A stretch of 64,000 nucleotides of DNA from Sphaerisporangium viridialbum (GTDB taxonomy: Bacteria > Actinomycetota > Actinomycetes > Streptosporangiales > Streptosporangiaceae). The notes under the pieces are model-generated. The model saw nothing but the letters and a program-made list of their open reading frames with translations, had not been told where the DNA came from and made no database searches. The translations under genes and the position numbers were made by a program. Position 1 is the first letter of the stretch; each line of letters starts with the position of its first letter. Where the stretch lies: NCBI RefSeq assembly GCF_049674955.1, contig NZ_CP187232.1, positions 8,494,001-8,558,000 on the forward strand. Reading direction: 5' to 3'. Positions 50,866-58,772 of this stretch are shown here, piece by piece.

Positions 50866-50903
50866 ATCGGGGCCGGGCAGTCCCCCGCCTGCCCGGCCCC
50901 GAT
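50866..50903. terminator. Strong hairpin in gene-free interval
   Basis: A perfect 15-bp stem ATCGGGGCCGGGCAG / CTGCCCGGCCCCGAT with an 8-nt loop. Confidence 0.55.
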
Positions 50904-51076
50904 CTATACGGTCCAGCGCCGATGCCTTCCCCCAAACGCATCGGGCGGTCCCGCAGTATGGACGCGGTCCCCCACCGCGTCCTTCTCTGGCAAAAAGCTC
51001 TGCGGCGCCCTCTCGGGCGGCTGGTCGCATCCCTCTTGACCTGCCTTAACACTACATACCGGGGCCTGAGCTACTC

Positions 51077-51118
51077 GTCATCCCAGGGTATAGATTCGGT
51101 CTAACCCGCTGGGATGAC
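51077..51118 (-). terminator. Inverted repeat downstream of the OsmC gene
   Basis: Arms GTCATCCCAG and CTGGGATGAC with a partly self-pairing 22-nt centre, 32 bp past the OsmC stop. It probably functions as its terminator. Confidence 0.5.
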
Positions 51119-51149
51119 CGGGTACGGCCGGACCCGCCGGGCCAGGCGG

Positions 51150-51548
51150 CTATTCAGGCAGTTCGACCTTGACCTCGGTGCCCTTCTCCAGGGAGCGGCT
51201 CACCGTGCAGTGCCGCTCATGGACCCGGTGCGCCACGGCGCGGAAGACCTCGTCCGCCTGCGCGTCGCCCTCGGGCAGCTCGACGTCGTAAGTGATCGTG
51301 ACCGGGCCGAGCAGCGTGGGCTCGACCTTGTCCGCCTGGACCGTCATCGCCAGCCGTACGAGCCTGTGCCCGCGCTGCGCGGTGAGCGGCTCGACGGTCA
51401 CGATGTTGCAGCCTCCGACCGCGGCGAGCAGCAGCTCCACGGGGGTGAAGACCCCCTCCTCGTCGCCGCTGCCCATCGCGACCTCCGCTCCGCGCGCGTT
51501 GCGCGCCACGAAGCCGTTGTCAGTACGCTCCACATTCACCGATGCCAT
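51150..51548 (-). CDS. OsmC family peroxiredoxin-like protein
   Basis: 132 residues. OsmC/Ohr fold with both redox cysteines: VELLLAAVGGCNIVTVEPLTAQRG and VHERHCTVSRSLEKGTEVKVEL. Predicted thiol-dependent peroxidase, or a storage or stress protein, in the cytoplasm. It is 30 bp downstream of a conserved small gene. Confidence 0.92.
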   Translation of the reverse strand: MASVNVERTDNGFVARNARGAEVAMGSGDEEGVFTPVELLLAAVGGCNIVTVEPLTAQRGHRLVRLAMTVQADKVEPTLLGPVTITYDVELPEGDAQADEVFRAVAHRVHERHCTVSRSLEKGTEVKVELPE

Positions 51549-51578
51549 GCCCTGGAGCCTAGAGCCGGCGCGGAACGC

Positions 51579-51854
51579 TCAGGCGTCGGGGTGCTCGGAA
51601 AGGTAGGCGATGTAGACGGGGCGCAGTGCCTCGCCGAGCTCGCCCTCACCGGAGGCCATCGCGTCGCTGAGCAGCGCCGACACCCGGCTGAGGTCGTTGG
51701 CCGTCTCGTCCGCGTGACCGCTCGCGGCCTCGGCCGCCGGGATCACCTTCAGGAGCTCCCACAGGAAGCCGAAGTCGCCGTGCGCCACGGCGTAGCGCAC
51801 CGCCCTGTCGTGAAGCTCCTTGGGCGTCAGCGACTGCAGCTCGTCCTGGTCCAT
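51579..51854 (-). CDS. Small helical conserved-type protein
   Basis: 91 residues, acidic and helical: MDQDELQSLTPKELHDRAVRYAVAHGDFGFLWELLKVIPAAEAASGHADETANDLSRVSALLSDAMASGEGELGEALRPVYIAYLSEHPDA. It has no signal peptide or membrane segment. GGGGGTGAG precedes the ATG. Similar small helical proteins occur next to stress genes in actinomycetes. Function is unknown. It is 30 bp upstream of the OsmC gene, so likely co-transcribed. Confidence 0.75.
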   Translation of the reverse strand: MDQDELQSLTPKELHDRAVRYAVAHGDFGFLWELLKVIPAAEAASGHADETANDLSRVSALLSDAMASGEGELGEALRPVYIAYLSEHPDA

Positions 51855-51906
51855 TACGGCTCACCCCCTTTATGGCCCTTTCCCCGCGATCAGGGGGATA
51901 TGCACG

Positions 51907-52911
51907 TCAGGCCAACCGGACGATCATCTTGCCGAGGTTCTGCCCCCGAAGCATGCCGATGAAGGCGTCAGGAGCGTTCTCCAGCCCTTCCACGACGGTC
52001 TCCTCGAAGGTGATCCTGCCCTCCTGGAGCCACCCGCCGACCTCATCGATCATGTCGGGCATCCGGCCGGCGTGGTCGCCGACGATGAAGCCGCGCAGCG
52101 TGAGCCGCTTGCCGACCACCAGGAAGAGGTTGCGCGGCCCGCGGACCGGCTCGGCCTCGTTGTAGACGGAGATGGCCCCGCACACCGCGGTGCGCCCGTA
52201 CCGGCGGAACACGTCGATGGCGGCCTCCAGGTGCTCGCCGCCGACGTTGTCGAAGTAGACGTCGATGCCGTCCGGGGCCGCGCGCCTGAGCTGTTCCACG
52301 ACCGGCCCGTCCGCCTTGTAGTCGAACGCGTCGTCGAAGCCGAGCTTCTCGATCACGTGCGCGACCTTGGCGGGAGAACCGGCGCTGCCGACCACCCGGG
52401 AGGCGCCCTTGAGGCGGGCGATCTGCCCGGCCAGGCTGCCGACCGCACCCGCGGCCCCCGAAACGAACACCGCGTCGCCCTTCTTGAAGGCCGCGATGTC
52501 GAGCAGCCCGACGTACGCGGTCAGGCCCGGCATGCCGAGCACGCCGAGGTAGGCGGACAGCGGCACACCCGGCAGGGGCGTGATCCGGCGCGCCTCCGAG
52601 GCGTCCGGCACGGCGTGCTCCCGCCAGCCGTAGTCGTGCAGGACGATGTCGCCGATCCGGAACTCCGGAGCGAGGGTCTCGACCACCTCGCCGATCGCGC
52701 CGCCGCGCAGCGGCTCGCCCAGCTCGAAGGGCGGCACGTACGACTCGCCCTCGTTCATCCGCCCGCGCATGTAGGGATCGACCGACATGTAGAGGTCGCG
52801 CACCAGGATCTGGCCCTCACGCAGTGGCGGGAGCTCCAGCTCGACCAGCTCGAAATCGTCCTTTGTCGGCCAGCCGACGGGCCGTGACCGCAGCGTGATC
52901 GCGCGTGTCAT
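51907..52911 (-). CDS. NADP-dependent medium-chain oxidoreductase (CurA/PTGR-like)
   Basis: 334 residues. Zinc-free MDR: N-terminal RPVGWPTKDDFELVELELPPLREGQILVRDLYMSVDPYMRGRM, which is the CurA/prostaglandin-reductase subgroup signature, and the NADP site VFVSGAAGAVGSLAGQIARLKGASRVVGSAGS. It probably reduces alpha,beta-unsaturated carbonyl compounds. GGGGGTAGACC precedes the ATG. Confidence 0.93.
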   Translation of the reverse strand: MTRAITLRSRPVGWPTKDDFELVELELPPLREGQILVRDLYMSVDPYMRGRMNEGESYVPPFELGEPLRGGAIGEVVETLAPEFRIGDIVLHDYGWREHAVPDASEARRITPLPGVPLSAYLGVLGMPGLTAYVGLLDIAAFKKGDAVFVSGAAGAVGSLAGQIARLKGASRVVGSAGSPAKVAHVIEKLGFDDAFDYKADGPVVEQLRRAAPDGIDVYFDNVGGEHLEAAIDVFRRYGRTAVCGAISVYNEAEPVRGPRNLFLVVGKRLTLRGFIVGDHAGRMPDMIDEVGGWLQEGRITFEETVVEGLENAPDAFIGMLRGQNLGKMIVRLA

Positions 52912-53053
52912 GGTCTACCCCCTTCGATCCTGATTGGGCCACCCCTCCAGCGAACACTCCCTGTTAAAACGATCTTTCACCGGCCCCAGGACCGGGAGCC
53001 CCGGGGCTCCCGCCCCTACCGCTCGCCCGCGTGCACGTGCGACCATCGAGAGT

Positions 53054-53431
53054 GTGAAGATCATTATCAAGATCCTTATCGTCGCGGCGGCGCTCTGGGC
53101 GGCCACGCGCCTGATCCCGGGGATCACCGTCTCCGGGGCCACCACCGCGAAGTCCGCGGCCACCCTCATCGCGGTCGCCCTCATCTTCGGCCTCGTGAAC
53201 GCCGTGCTCAAACCGATCATCAAGACCTTCGGCTGCGCCTTCTACGTGCTGACGCTGGGCCTGTTCGCGCTGGTCGTGAACGCCCTCCTGCTGCTGCTCA
53301 CGAGCTGGATCGCCGAGCAGCTCAAGCTGCCGTTCCACGTGAGCGGCTTCTGGGCGGCCTTCCTCGGGGCGATCCTCGTCGGCCTCATCACCTGGCTCCT
53401 CGACATGCTCCTCGGTCTCAACGAGGACTGA
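53054..53431 (+). CDS. Phage-holin-family (4-TMS) membrane protein
   Basis: 125 residues, start GTG at 53054 (VKIIIKILIVAAALWAATRLIPGI). Four membrane helices and the family pattern LIFGLVNAVLKPIIKTFGCAFYVLTLGLFALVVNALLLLLTSWI. The family name comes from similarity to mycobacterial phage holins, but such genes are common in bacterial chromosomes with no phage nearby, as here. Function is unknown. Confidence 0.9.
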   Translation: MKIIIKILIVAAALWAATRLIPGITVSGATTAKSAATLIAVALIFGLVNAVLKPIIKTFGCAFYVLTLGLFALVVNALLLLLTSWIAEQLKLPFHVSGFWAAFLGAILVGLITWLLDMLLGLNED

Positions 53432-53440
53432 GCGGAGATT

Positions 53441-54457
53441 CTACGAGGGCCGGCACGGGCCGACGGACCCCCGCTCGCGCAGCTCGGGCGCCTGGATGAT
53501 CCTGCGCCTGCGGTTCTGCCCGTCGGCCGCCGCGACCACCAGCCGCACGGCGGCCCGCACGATGCCGTCGATGTCCCAGTTGACCGAGGTCAGGCCGGGG
53601 GTGAGCAGCCCTGACATCGGGTGGTCGTCGTACCCCATGACCGAGATGTCGTCGGGGACGCGCAGCCCCAGCTCGGCCGCCGCCGCGTACACCCCGTAGG
53701 CGATGGAGTCGGAGAAGCAGAAGGCCGCGCTCGGCCTGGCTTCACCGCCGAGCAGCTCGCACGCCACCTTGGTCGTCGCGGCCAGCCCGTGGGGAGCGGT
53801 CACGACGTCGATGTCCAGCCCCAGGCGCTCGGCCTCGGCGGTCACGTGGACGTCGGCGGGACGGTCGGGAGTGCTCGACCGCGTCGGGGTCAGCACGGCG
53901 ACGCGGCGGTGGCCCTTCTCCCTGAGGTACTCAAGGGCCAGGGTGACCCCCCTGCGGTTGTCGAAGACGACCTCCCCCGCCGTGCGGGCGTCGAGCAGGG
54001 CGTCGCCGATGGAGACCACGGGCAGCGTCTCGGCGAGCTGCGCCCACAGTGGCGCGGCCGGGTCGACGGGCTGCACGATCAGGCCGTCGACCCGCTGGTC
54101 GCGGAGCTGGCGTGCCAGGGTGCGCTCGCGCGCGGGGTCGCCCGCGGCGTCGAGGATGAGCGCGTAGCGGTCCTTGTCGCGCAGGGCCCGGCCGATGCCG
54201 AACGCCAGCGACTGCTGCCACAGATCCTCCAGGGACCCGCAGAGCAGACCGATCATGCCGGTGCGGCCGCTCGCCAGGGCCCGGGCGATGGGGTCGGCCT
54301 CGTACCCCAGCTCGGCGGCGGCCTGGCGCACCCGCTCGATGGTCTCCTCGGACACCTGCATGCCCCGCAGCGCGTAGGACACGGCCGCGGGCGACAGCCC
54401 GGTCGCCTGGGCCACCTCGCGGATCGTCGCCCGTTTGCGTGGCTGGGAGCGCGGCAT
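53441..54457 (-). CDS. LacI family transcriptional regulator
   Basis: 338 residues (ATG at 54457; a TTG directly before it is also in frame). Helix-turn-helix ATIREVAQATGLSPAAVSYALRGMQV plus the hinge, then the periplasmic-binding-like effector domain (GMIGLLCGSLEDLWQQSLAFGIGRAL). It is divergent from the amidohydrolase-cupin operon, with palindromic operators between. It probably represses that operon and itself in response to a small ligand. Confidence 0.93.
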   Translation of the reverse strand: MPRSQPRKRATIREVAQATGLSPAAVSYALRGMQVSEETIERVRQAAAELGYEADPIARALASGRTGMIGLLCGSLEDLWQQSLAFGIGRALRDKDRYALILDAAGDPARERTLARQLRDQRVDGLIVQPVDPAAPLWAQLAETLPVVSIGDALLDARTAGEVVFDNRRGVTLALEYLREKGHRRVAVLTPTRSSTPDRPADVHVTAEAERLGLDIDVVTAPHGLAATTKVACELLGGEARPSAAFCFSDSIAYGVYAAAAELGLRVPDDISVMGYDDHPMSGLLTPGLTSVNWDIDGIVRAAVRLVVAAADGQNRRRRIIQAPELRERGSVGPCRPS

Positions 54458-54543
54458 CAAGCCAGCCTATGCGGAATCCCCCCGGCGCGAGGGGCCTGCC
54501 ATCTCGATGTCTGGACAGAGTGTTGACGCCGAGGAGGTGAAGC

Positions 54544-54575
54544 GGTTCACTGAAACGAATCAGTGAACCGTTTCA
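54544..54575. promoter_or_regulatory. Nested palindromes, LacI-family operator
   Basis: GGTTCACTGA (54544-54553) pairs with TCAGTGAACC (54560-54569) around 6 nt, and TGAAACG (54551-54557) pairs with CGTTTCA (54569-54575). Both are typical of LacI-family operators and lie 84 bp from the LacI start and 75 bp from the divergent operon start. Confidence 0.75.
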
Positions 54576-54649
54576 CAGCATGTCCCCAGGCATACCCGAT
54601 AATGTCGATAGGAATTGTCGGGTAGTGTGGTCCCCAGGAGGTGACAGCG

Positions 54650-55549
54650 GTGAGCATCGATGTGCACCAGCACATTTGGACGCCCGGATTCGTCGGCGCG
54701 CTACGGGCGCGCACGGAGCCGCCGTTCCTCGATGGCTGGACCCTGCACCTCGACGGCGAGGAGCCCTTCGCGGCGAACCCCCTCGACCACGACCTCGGCC
54801 ACCGGCTGGCGTTCAACCGCGAGCACGGTCTCGGCCTCGCCCTGGTGTCGCTGTCGAGCCCGCTCGGCATCGAGCACCTGCCGCCCGCCGACGCCTGGCC
54901 GCTGCTCACCGCCTACCACGAGGGCGCGCTCGAACTGCCCGCGTCGTTCAGGGCGTGGGCGTCCACCTGCGTGACCGAGATCGACCCGGCGCGCACCGCC
55001 AAGGTGCTGGACTGCGGCTTCGCCGGTCTCCAGCTCCCCGCGACCACCCTGCTCGACGCCGGGGGCTTCGCCAGGGTCGCGCCCCTGCTCGACCTGCTGG
55101 AGGAGCGCGACCTGCCGCTGTTCGTCCATCCGGGCCCGGCCGGGGCGCCTGACGGGCCCGCGTGGTGGCCGGCGGTCGTCCCGTACGTCCAGCAGATGCA
55201 CGCCGCCTGGTACGCCTTCCAGGCGTTCGGCCGCCCACGGCACCCGCGGCTGCGCGTCTGCTTCGCGTTGCTCGGCGGCCTCGCGCCATTGCACGTGGAG
55301 CGCTTCATCACCCGGGGCGGCTCCACCCGGGGCGTCGTCGACCCGAACGCCTTCCTGGAGACCTCGTCGTACGGCCACAAGGCCATCGACGCGATCACCC
55401 GGGTGCTCGGCATCGAGGTCGTCGTCCTCGGTTCCGACGCCCCCTACGCCTCACCGCCCGACGCCATGCTCGGCGAGGCCGCCACCCACCAGATATCGGT
55501 GACCAATCCGATGCGCCTGCTAGATATGGAAGGAGTTGTGCCCAGATGA
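54650..55549 (+). CDS. Amidohydrolase-2 family metal-dependent hydrolase
   Basis: 299 residues. GTG at 54650 (VSIDVHQHIWTPG) with AGGAGG about 8 nt upstream. TIM-barrel amidohydrolase motifs: DVHQH (metal ligands), LPLFVHPGPAG and VVLGSDAPYASPP (catalytic Asp). Such enzymes are decarboxylases or lactone/amide hydrolases. Coupled by ATGA to the cupin gene and controlled by the divergent LacI protein. The substrate is unknown. Confidence 0.9.
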   Translation: MSIDVHQHIWTPGFVGALRARTEPPFLDGWTLHLDGEEPFAANPLDHDLGHRLAFNREHGLGLALVSLSSPLGIEHLPPADAWPLLTAYHEGALELPASFRAWASTCVTEIDPARTAKVLDCGFAGLQLPATTLLDAGGFARVAPLLDLLEERDLPLFVHPGPAGAPDGPAWWPAVVPYVQQMHAAWYAFQAFGRPRHPRLRVCFALLGGLAPLHVERFITRGGSTRGVVDPNAFLETSSYGHKAIDAITRVLGIEVVVLGSDAPYASPPDAMLGEAATHQISVTNPMRLLDMEGVVPR

Positions 55550-56055
55550 GCTGGGAGTCATTGCCCGACCGATTTCTCGACAAGCGCGAGCTGCGCGATC
55601 TCGTCGAGGATCTGGCGGAGCGGCCTGAGCTCTGGTCGCACCACGTCACGTTCGGCGAGTCCGGAGAGGCCCGCCACTACGCCTCCCTTTACCGGGACTC
55701 CTACGTCGACGTGTGGCTCATCTGTTGGCGCCCCGACGACGACACCGGGTGGCACGACCACGACGTCTCCTCCGGGGCCCTGCGGGTCGTCGAGGGCACG
55801 CTCAAGGAGTCGAACCCCCGCATCGGGGGCGAGCACCTGGAGACCCTGCTGTCCGAGGGCGACGCGATCTCGTTCGGGCCCGACCACATCCACCGGGTCA
55901 ACGGGCACGCCGAGACCAGCGTCTCGATCCACGCCTACTCTCCCCCGCTGTGGCGCCTCGGCCAGTACTCGATCAGCAACGACGGTGTCATGCGCCGGGT
56001 CTCTCTCAGCTACGCGGACGAGCTGCGCCAGACGGAGGCCGAGGCACTGGTCTGA
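55546..56055 (+). CDS. Cysteine-dioxygenase-like cupin protein
   Basis: 169 residues. A cupin with the metal-binding pattern WRPDDDTGWHDHDVSSGALRVVEGTLKE and DHIHRVNGHAETSVSIHAYSPPLWRLGQY, resembling the cysteine dioxygenase type I family, with His residues from the WHDHD and HIHRV motifs. The start overlaps the amidohydrolase stop. Its end overlaps the convergent GDPD gene by 50 bp. It may be a thiol or other small-substrate dioxygenase; substrate unknown. Confidence 0.87.
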   Translation: MSWESLPDRFLDKRELRDLVEDLAERPELWSHHVTFGESGEARHYASLYRDSYVDVWLICWRPDDDTGWHDHDVSSGALRVVEGTLKESNPRIGGEHLETLLSEGDAISFGPDHIHRVNGHAETSVSIHAYSPPLWRLGQYSISNDGVMRRVSLSYADELRQTEAEALV

Positions 56056-57151
56056 CCGGCGGGCGGAGCCCGTCGACGGTACGCCGTGCGATGCCGGGGT
56101 CGTCGGTGAACACCCCGTCGACCCCGAGCTCGTACAGCCTCCTGAGCCAGCCGGCCATGTCGCCGTGCGCGCTCGCGTACCCGGGCGCCGCCGGGTCGCC
56201 CACGCGGAAGTCGGCGGGGAGCTGCGAGTTCTCCGGGCGGATCGTCCAGACGTGCACGGCCAGGCCCGCCCGGTGCGCGTCCTCGACGAGCGTGGTCGGG
56301 GCCTGGAGGGTGTCGTCCGCGTCCGTCGGCACCACCAGGCGCACGGAGGGGCCGATGCCGTCGGCGTACGTGGCGATCTCGCGCAGCCCCTCGGGGGTCG
56401 AAAGGTCGCGGTAGGTGCGCGGGTCGCCCGCGAGCACCAGGTCCTGGGGAGCCCCTGACGACTCCAGGAGCTGGATGAGCCGCAGGCGTGTCCTGCCGCG
56501 CAGCGCCTTCAGGTTGGCGGTCTCGAAGGACTGGATGAACACCGGGTCCGACCGCTCGCGCCAGCCGTACCGGCCGAGGGTCGCGAGCATCGGCTCCTCC
56601 AGGGGAAGCCCGATGGAGGCGAAGTAGCCCGGGTGCTTGGTCTCGGGGTAGAGGCCGACTCCGGCCCGGCGGGCCAGGGCGGCGATCTCGTCGAACGTCG
56701 CGATGCGGGCCCGGCCGTCGAAGGCGGCGCTGCCGGGACGCAGCCCGGGCAGCCGTTCCACGGCTCTCAGCGTGCGCAGCTCCTCCAGGGTGAAGTCCTC
56801 GGTGAACCATCCCGTCAGCCTGCGCCCGTCGATCACCTTGGTGGTCCTGCGCGTGGCGAACTCCGGATGCGTGGCGACGTCCGTGGTCGCGGAGATCTCG
56901 TTCTCGTGCCGGGCCACCAGCACGTGGTCCCTGGTGGAGACCAGGTCCGGCTCGATGAAGTCGGCGCCCATCTGGACGGCGGTCTCGTACGAGAGCAGGG
57001 TGTGCTCCGGCCGGTACGCGCAGGCGCCGCGGTGCCCGATGACGATCGGGCGGGGGCCGGGCCCGCCGGCGCCGTGCGCGGCGGAGACGGCGGTCATTCC
57101 GCCCGGCAGCAGGGACACCACACCGGCCAGTACCCACGGAAAGACGATCAC
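56006..57151 (-). CDS. Secreted glycerophosphodiester phosphodiesterase
   Basis: 381 residues. Signal peptide (VFPWVLAGVVSLLPGGMTAVSAAHG) and GDPD domain: VIGHRGACAYRPEHTLLSYETAVQMGADFIEPDLVSTRDHVLVARHENEI and ETKHPGYF, with the catalytic His residues (HRG and RHE) and metal-binding Glu/Asp residues present. It hydrolyses glycerophosphodiesters, outside the cell, providing glycerol phosphate. The C-terminus is proline- and arginine-rich (RPVPRPPSGAARPRS). The 3' end overlaps the convergent cupin gene by 50 bp. Confidence 0.93.
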   Translation of the reverse strand: MIVFPWVLAGVVSLLPGGMTAVSAAHGAGGPGPRPIVIGHRGACAYRPEHTLLSYETAVQMGADFIEPDLVSTRDHVLVARHENEISATTDVATHPEFATRRTTKVIDGRRLTGWFTEDFTLEELRTLRAVERLPGLRPGSAAFDGRARIATFDEIAALARRAGVGLYPETKHPGYFASIGLPLEEPMLATLGRYGWRERSDPVFIQSFETANLKALRGRTRLRLIQLLESSGAPQDLVLAGDPRTYRDLSTPEGLREIATYADGIGPSVRLVVPTDADDTLQAPTTLVEDAHRAGLAVHVWTIRPENSQLPADFRVGDPAAPGYASAHGDMAGWLRRLYELGVDGVFTDDPGIARRTVDGLRPPVRPVPRPPSGAARPRS

Positions 57152-57458
57152 CGGTCGATGTTAGGCCTGGTCAGATGCTCATTCCTCCGTCGACACGCAG
57201 GGGCTCCCGGGCACGGTATCGCCCACCACCATTGATGACCGGCGACTATTCGCGATCACCAGCGCCAGTCACCATTCATCCGCAATTATCAGCACCTAAA
57301 AGGATCACTGCTTAGGGGAACGCGATTGCGGGGGCCCTGGGCATCGTGGGGCCGAATGGCGTCCTGCCGCACCACGGTCTCTGGGGCTCGCTCGCCTCGC
57401 CCCGGGGGCTGGTCGCTCTTCGCACATCACATATCGGACACCTCATGAGGAGTCTCCT
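57152..57458. other. Gene-free interval between divergent GDPD and substrate-binding protein genes
   Basis: About 307 bp. The part at 57195-57305 is AT-richer (ATCAGCACCTAAAAGGATC near 57290) and probably holds the promoters. No riboswitch, RNA or ORF was recognised. Confidence 0.45.
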
Positions 57459-58757
57459 GTGAACGGACCGTCCCTGCCCCGTCGCACCCTCCTGAAGAGC
57501 GTGGGCCTCGGAGCCCTCGCCGCCGGCACGACCGCGTGCGGCTCGGCCAAGGGCCCCGGCGCCAGGACCGGCGACAAGATCGTGATCGGGTACGTCAGCC
57601 CCCGGACGGGGTCGCTGGCCGGCTTCGCCTCCGGAGACGGCTTCGTGGTCGACCGCGTGCGCGCGACCGCCGCGTACGCCAAGGGCTTCACGGTCGGCGG
57701 GAAGACCTACGAGGTCGAGATCGTGGTCAAGGACACCCGGTCGGACCCGGGCCGGGCGTCCGAGGTCGCGCGCGAGCTGGTGCTGCGGGACCACGCGGAC
57801 ATGATCCTCACCAGTTCCGCCCCCGAGACCACCAACCCGGTCGCGACGGTGTGCGAGGCCCAGGGGATCCCGTGCGTCTCGACCGTCGTCCCCTGGGAGG
57901 CGTGGTACTACTCCCGGCAGGCCGATCCCGGCAACCCCAAGCCGTTCAGGTACACGACCATGTTCTTCTTCGGAGTGGACCAGTTCGGCGGGTGCTTCGT
58001 CCCGATGTGGGAGCGGGTGTCCACCAACCGGGTGGTGGGCGGCATGTTCCCCGACGACCCCGACGGCAACGCCTTCCGCGCCGCGTACCCGGCGATCCTC
58101 GACAAGGCGGGATACCGGTGGGTCGACGGCGGCGCCTACACCGACGGGACGACCGCCTTCGGCGCGATGATCTCCAAGTTCAGGAGCGAGCAGTGCGAGA
58201 TCTTCATCAACGCCCCGCTCCCGCCCGACTTCAACGCCATGTGGAAGCACGCCGCCCAGCGGGGATTCCGGCCGAGGCTCGCCACCGTGGCCAAGGTCCT
58301 GCTGTTCCCCGCGGACACGGTCGCGCTCGGCGGCCTGGTCGAGAACATCGCGACCGACTCCTGGTGGGGCCCGTACATGCCCAACGCCTCCTCGCTCGAC
58401 GGCGAGACCGCCAAGAGCCTCGCGGAGTCCTACCAGTCGGCCAGCGGCAGGCAGTGGCTCCAGACACTGGGGTCGGTCTACTCGCTCTTCGAGATCGCGC
58501 AGAAGGCGTTCACCTCGGTCGACACCCCGCGCGACAGGAAGGCGGTCGCGGCGGCGCTGCAGAACCTGAACTACTCGGGGATCTCGGGGGTGCTCGACTT
58601 CACGCGGGGCCCGGTCCCCGGGGTCGCCATCCAGCAGCCCGTGGGCGTCCAGTGGAAGAAGGGCATCGGGCGCTTCCCGTACGAGATGGTCGTCGTGGAC
58701 AACAGCCTGAACCCCGCCGTCAGGATCGGCGCCGACCTCATCCCCACCTACCCGTGA
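57459..58757 (+). CDS. ABC transporter substrate-binding lipoprotein (branched-chain amino acid type)
   Basis: 432 residues. GTG start with GAGGAGT upstream. Twin-arginine-like signal (PRRTLLKSVGLGALAAGTTACGS) with a lipobox ending in Cys. The mature part is a type I periplasmic binding protein (KIVIGYVSPRTGSLAGFASGDGFVVDRVRATAAYAKGF...DTRSDPGRASEVARELVLRDHADMILTSSAPETTNPVATVCEAQGIPCVSTVVPWEAW). No permease or ATPase gene is adjacent, so it is an orphan receptor. Ligand unknown; amide or urea-like compounds are typical of this group. Confidence 0.92.
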   Translation: MNGPSLPRRTLLKSVGLGALAAGTTACGSAKGPGARTGDKIVIGYVSPRTGSLAGFASGDGFVVDRVRATAAYAKGFTVGGKTYEVEIVVKDTRSDPGRASEVARELVLRDHADMILTSSAPETTNPVATVCEAQGIPCVSTVVPWEAWYYSRQADPGNPKPFRYTTMFFFGVDQFGGCFVPMWERVSTNRVVGGMFPDDPDGNAFRAAYPAILDKAGYRWVDGGAYTDGTTAFGAMISKFRSEQCEIFINAPLPPDFNAMWKHAAQRGFRPRLATVAKVLLFPADTVALGGLVENIATDSWWGPYMPNASSLDGETAKSLAESYQSASGRQWLQTLGSVYSLFEIAQKAFTSVDTPRDRKAVAAALQNLNYSGISGVLDFTRGPVPGVAIQQPVGVQWKKGIGRFPYEMVVVDNSLNPAVRIGADLIPTYP

Positions 58758-58772
58758 CCGGGTGCCGCCGGG

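Larger units (their letters stand above)
50591..51149. other. Gene-free interval with a cluster of strong hairpins
   Basis: No supported ORF. The first 110 bp are AT-richer (AAAGCATTATTAGATC near 50635) and probably hold the riboswitch promoter. Then follow hairpins at 50784-50815 and 50866-50903, a shorter one near 50958-50977 (ACGCGGT/ACCGCGT), and the inverted repeat 51077-51118. Together this suggests a vanished gene, small RNAs or stacked terminators. Confidence 0.5.

Noticed and set aside
53054..53431. Holin-family gene as evidence of a prophage
   Set aside because: The four-helix family is common in actinomycete chromosomes and no other phage gene is nearby.
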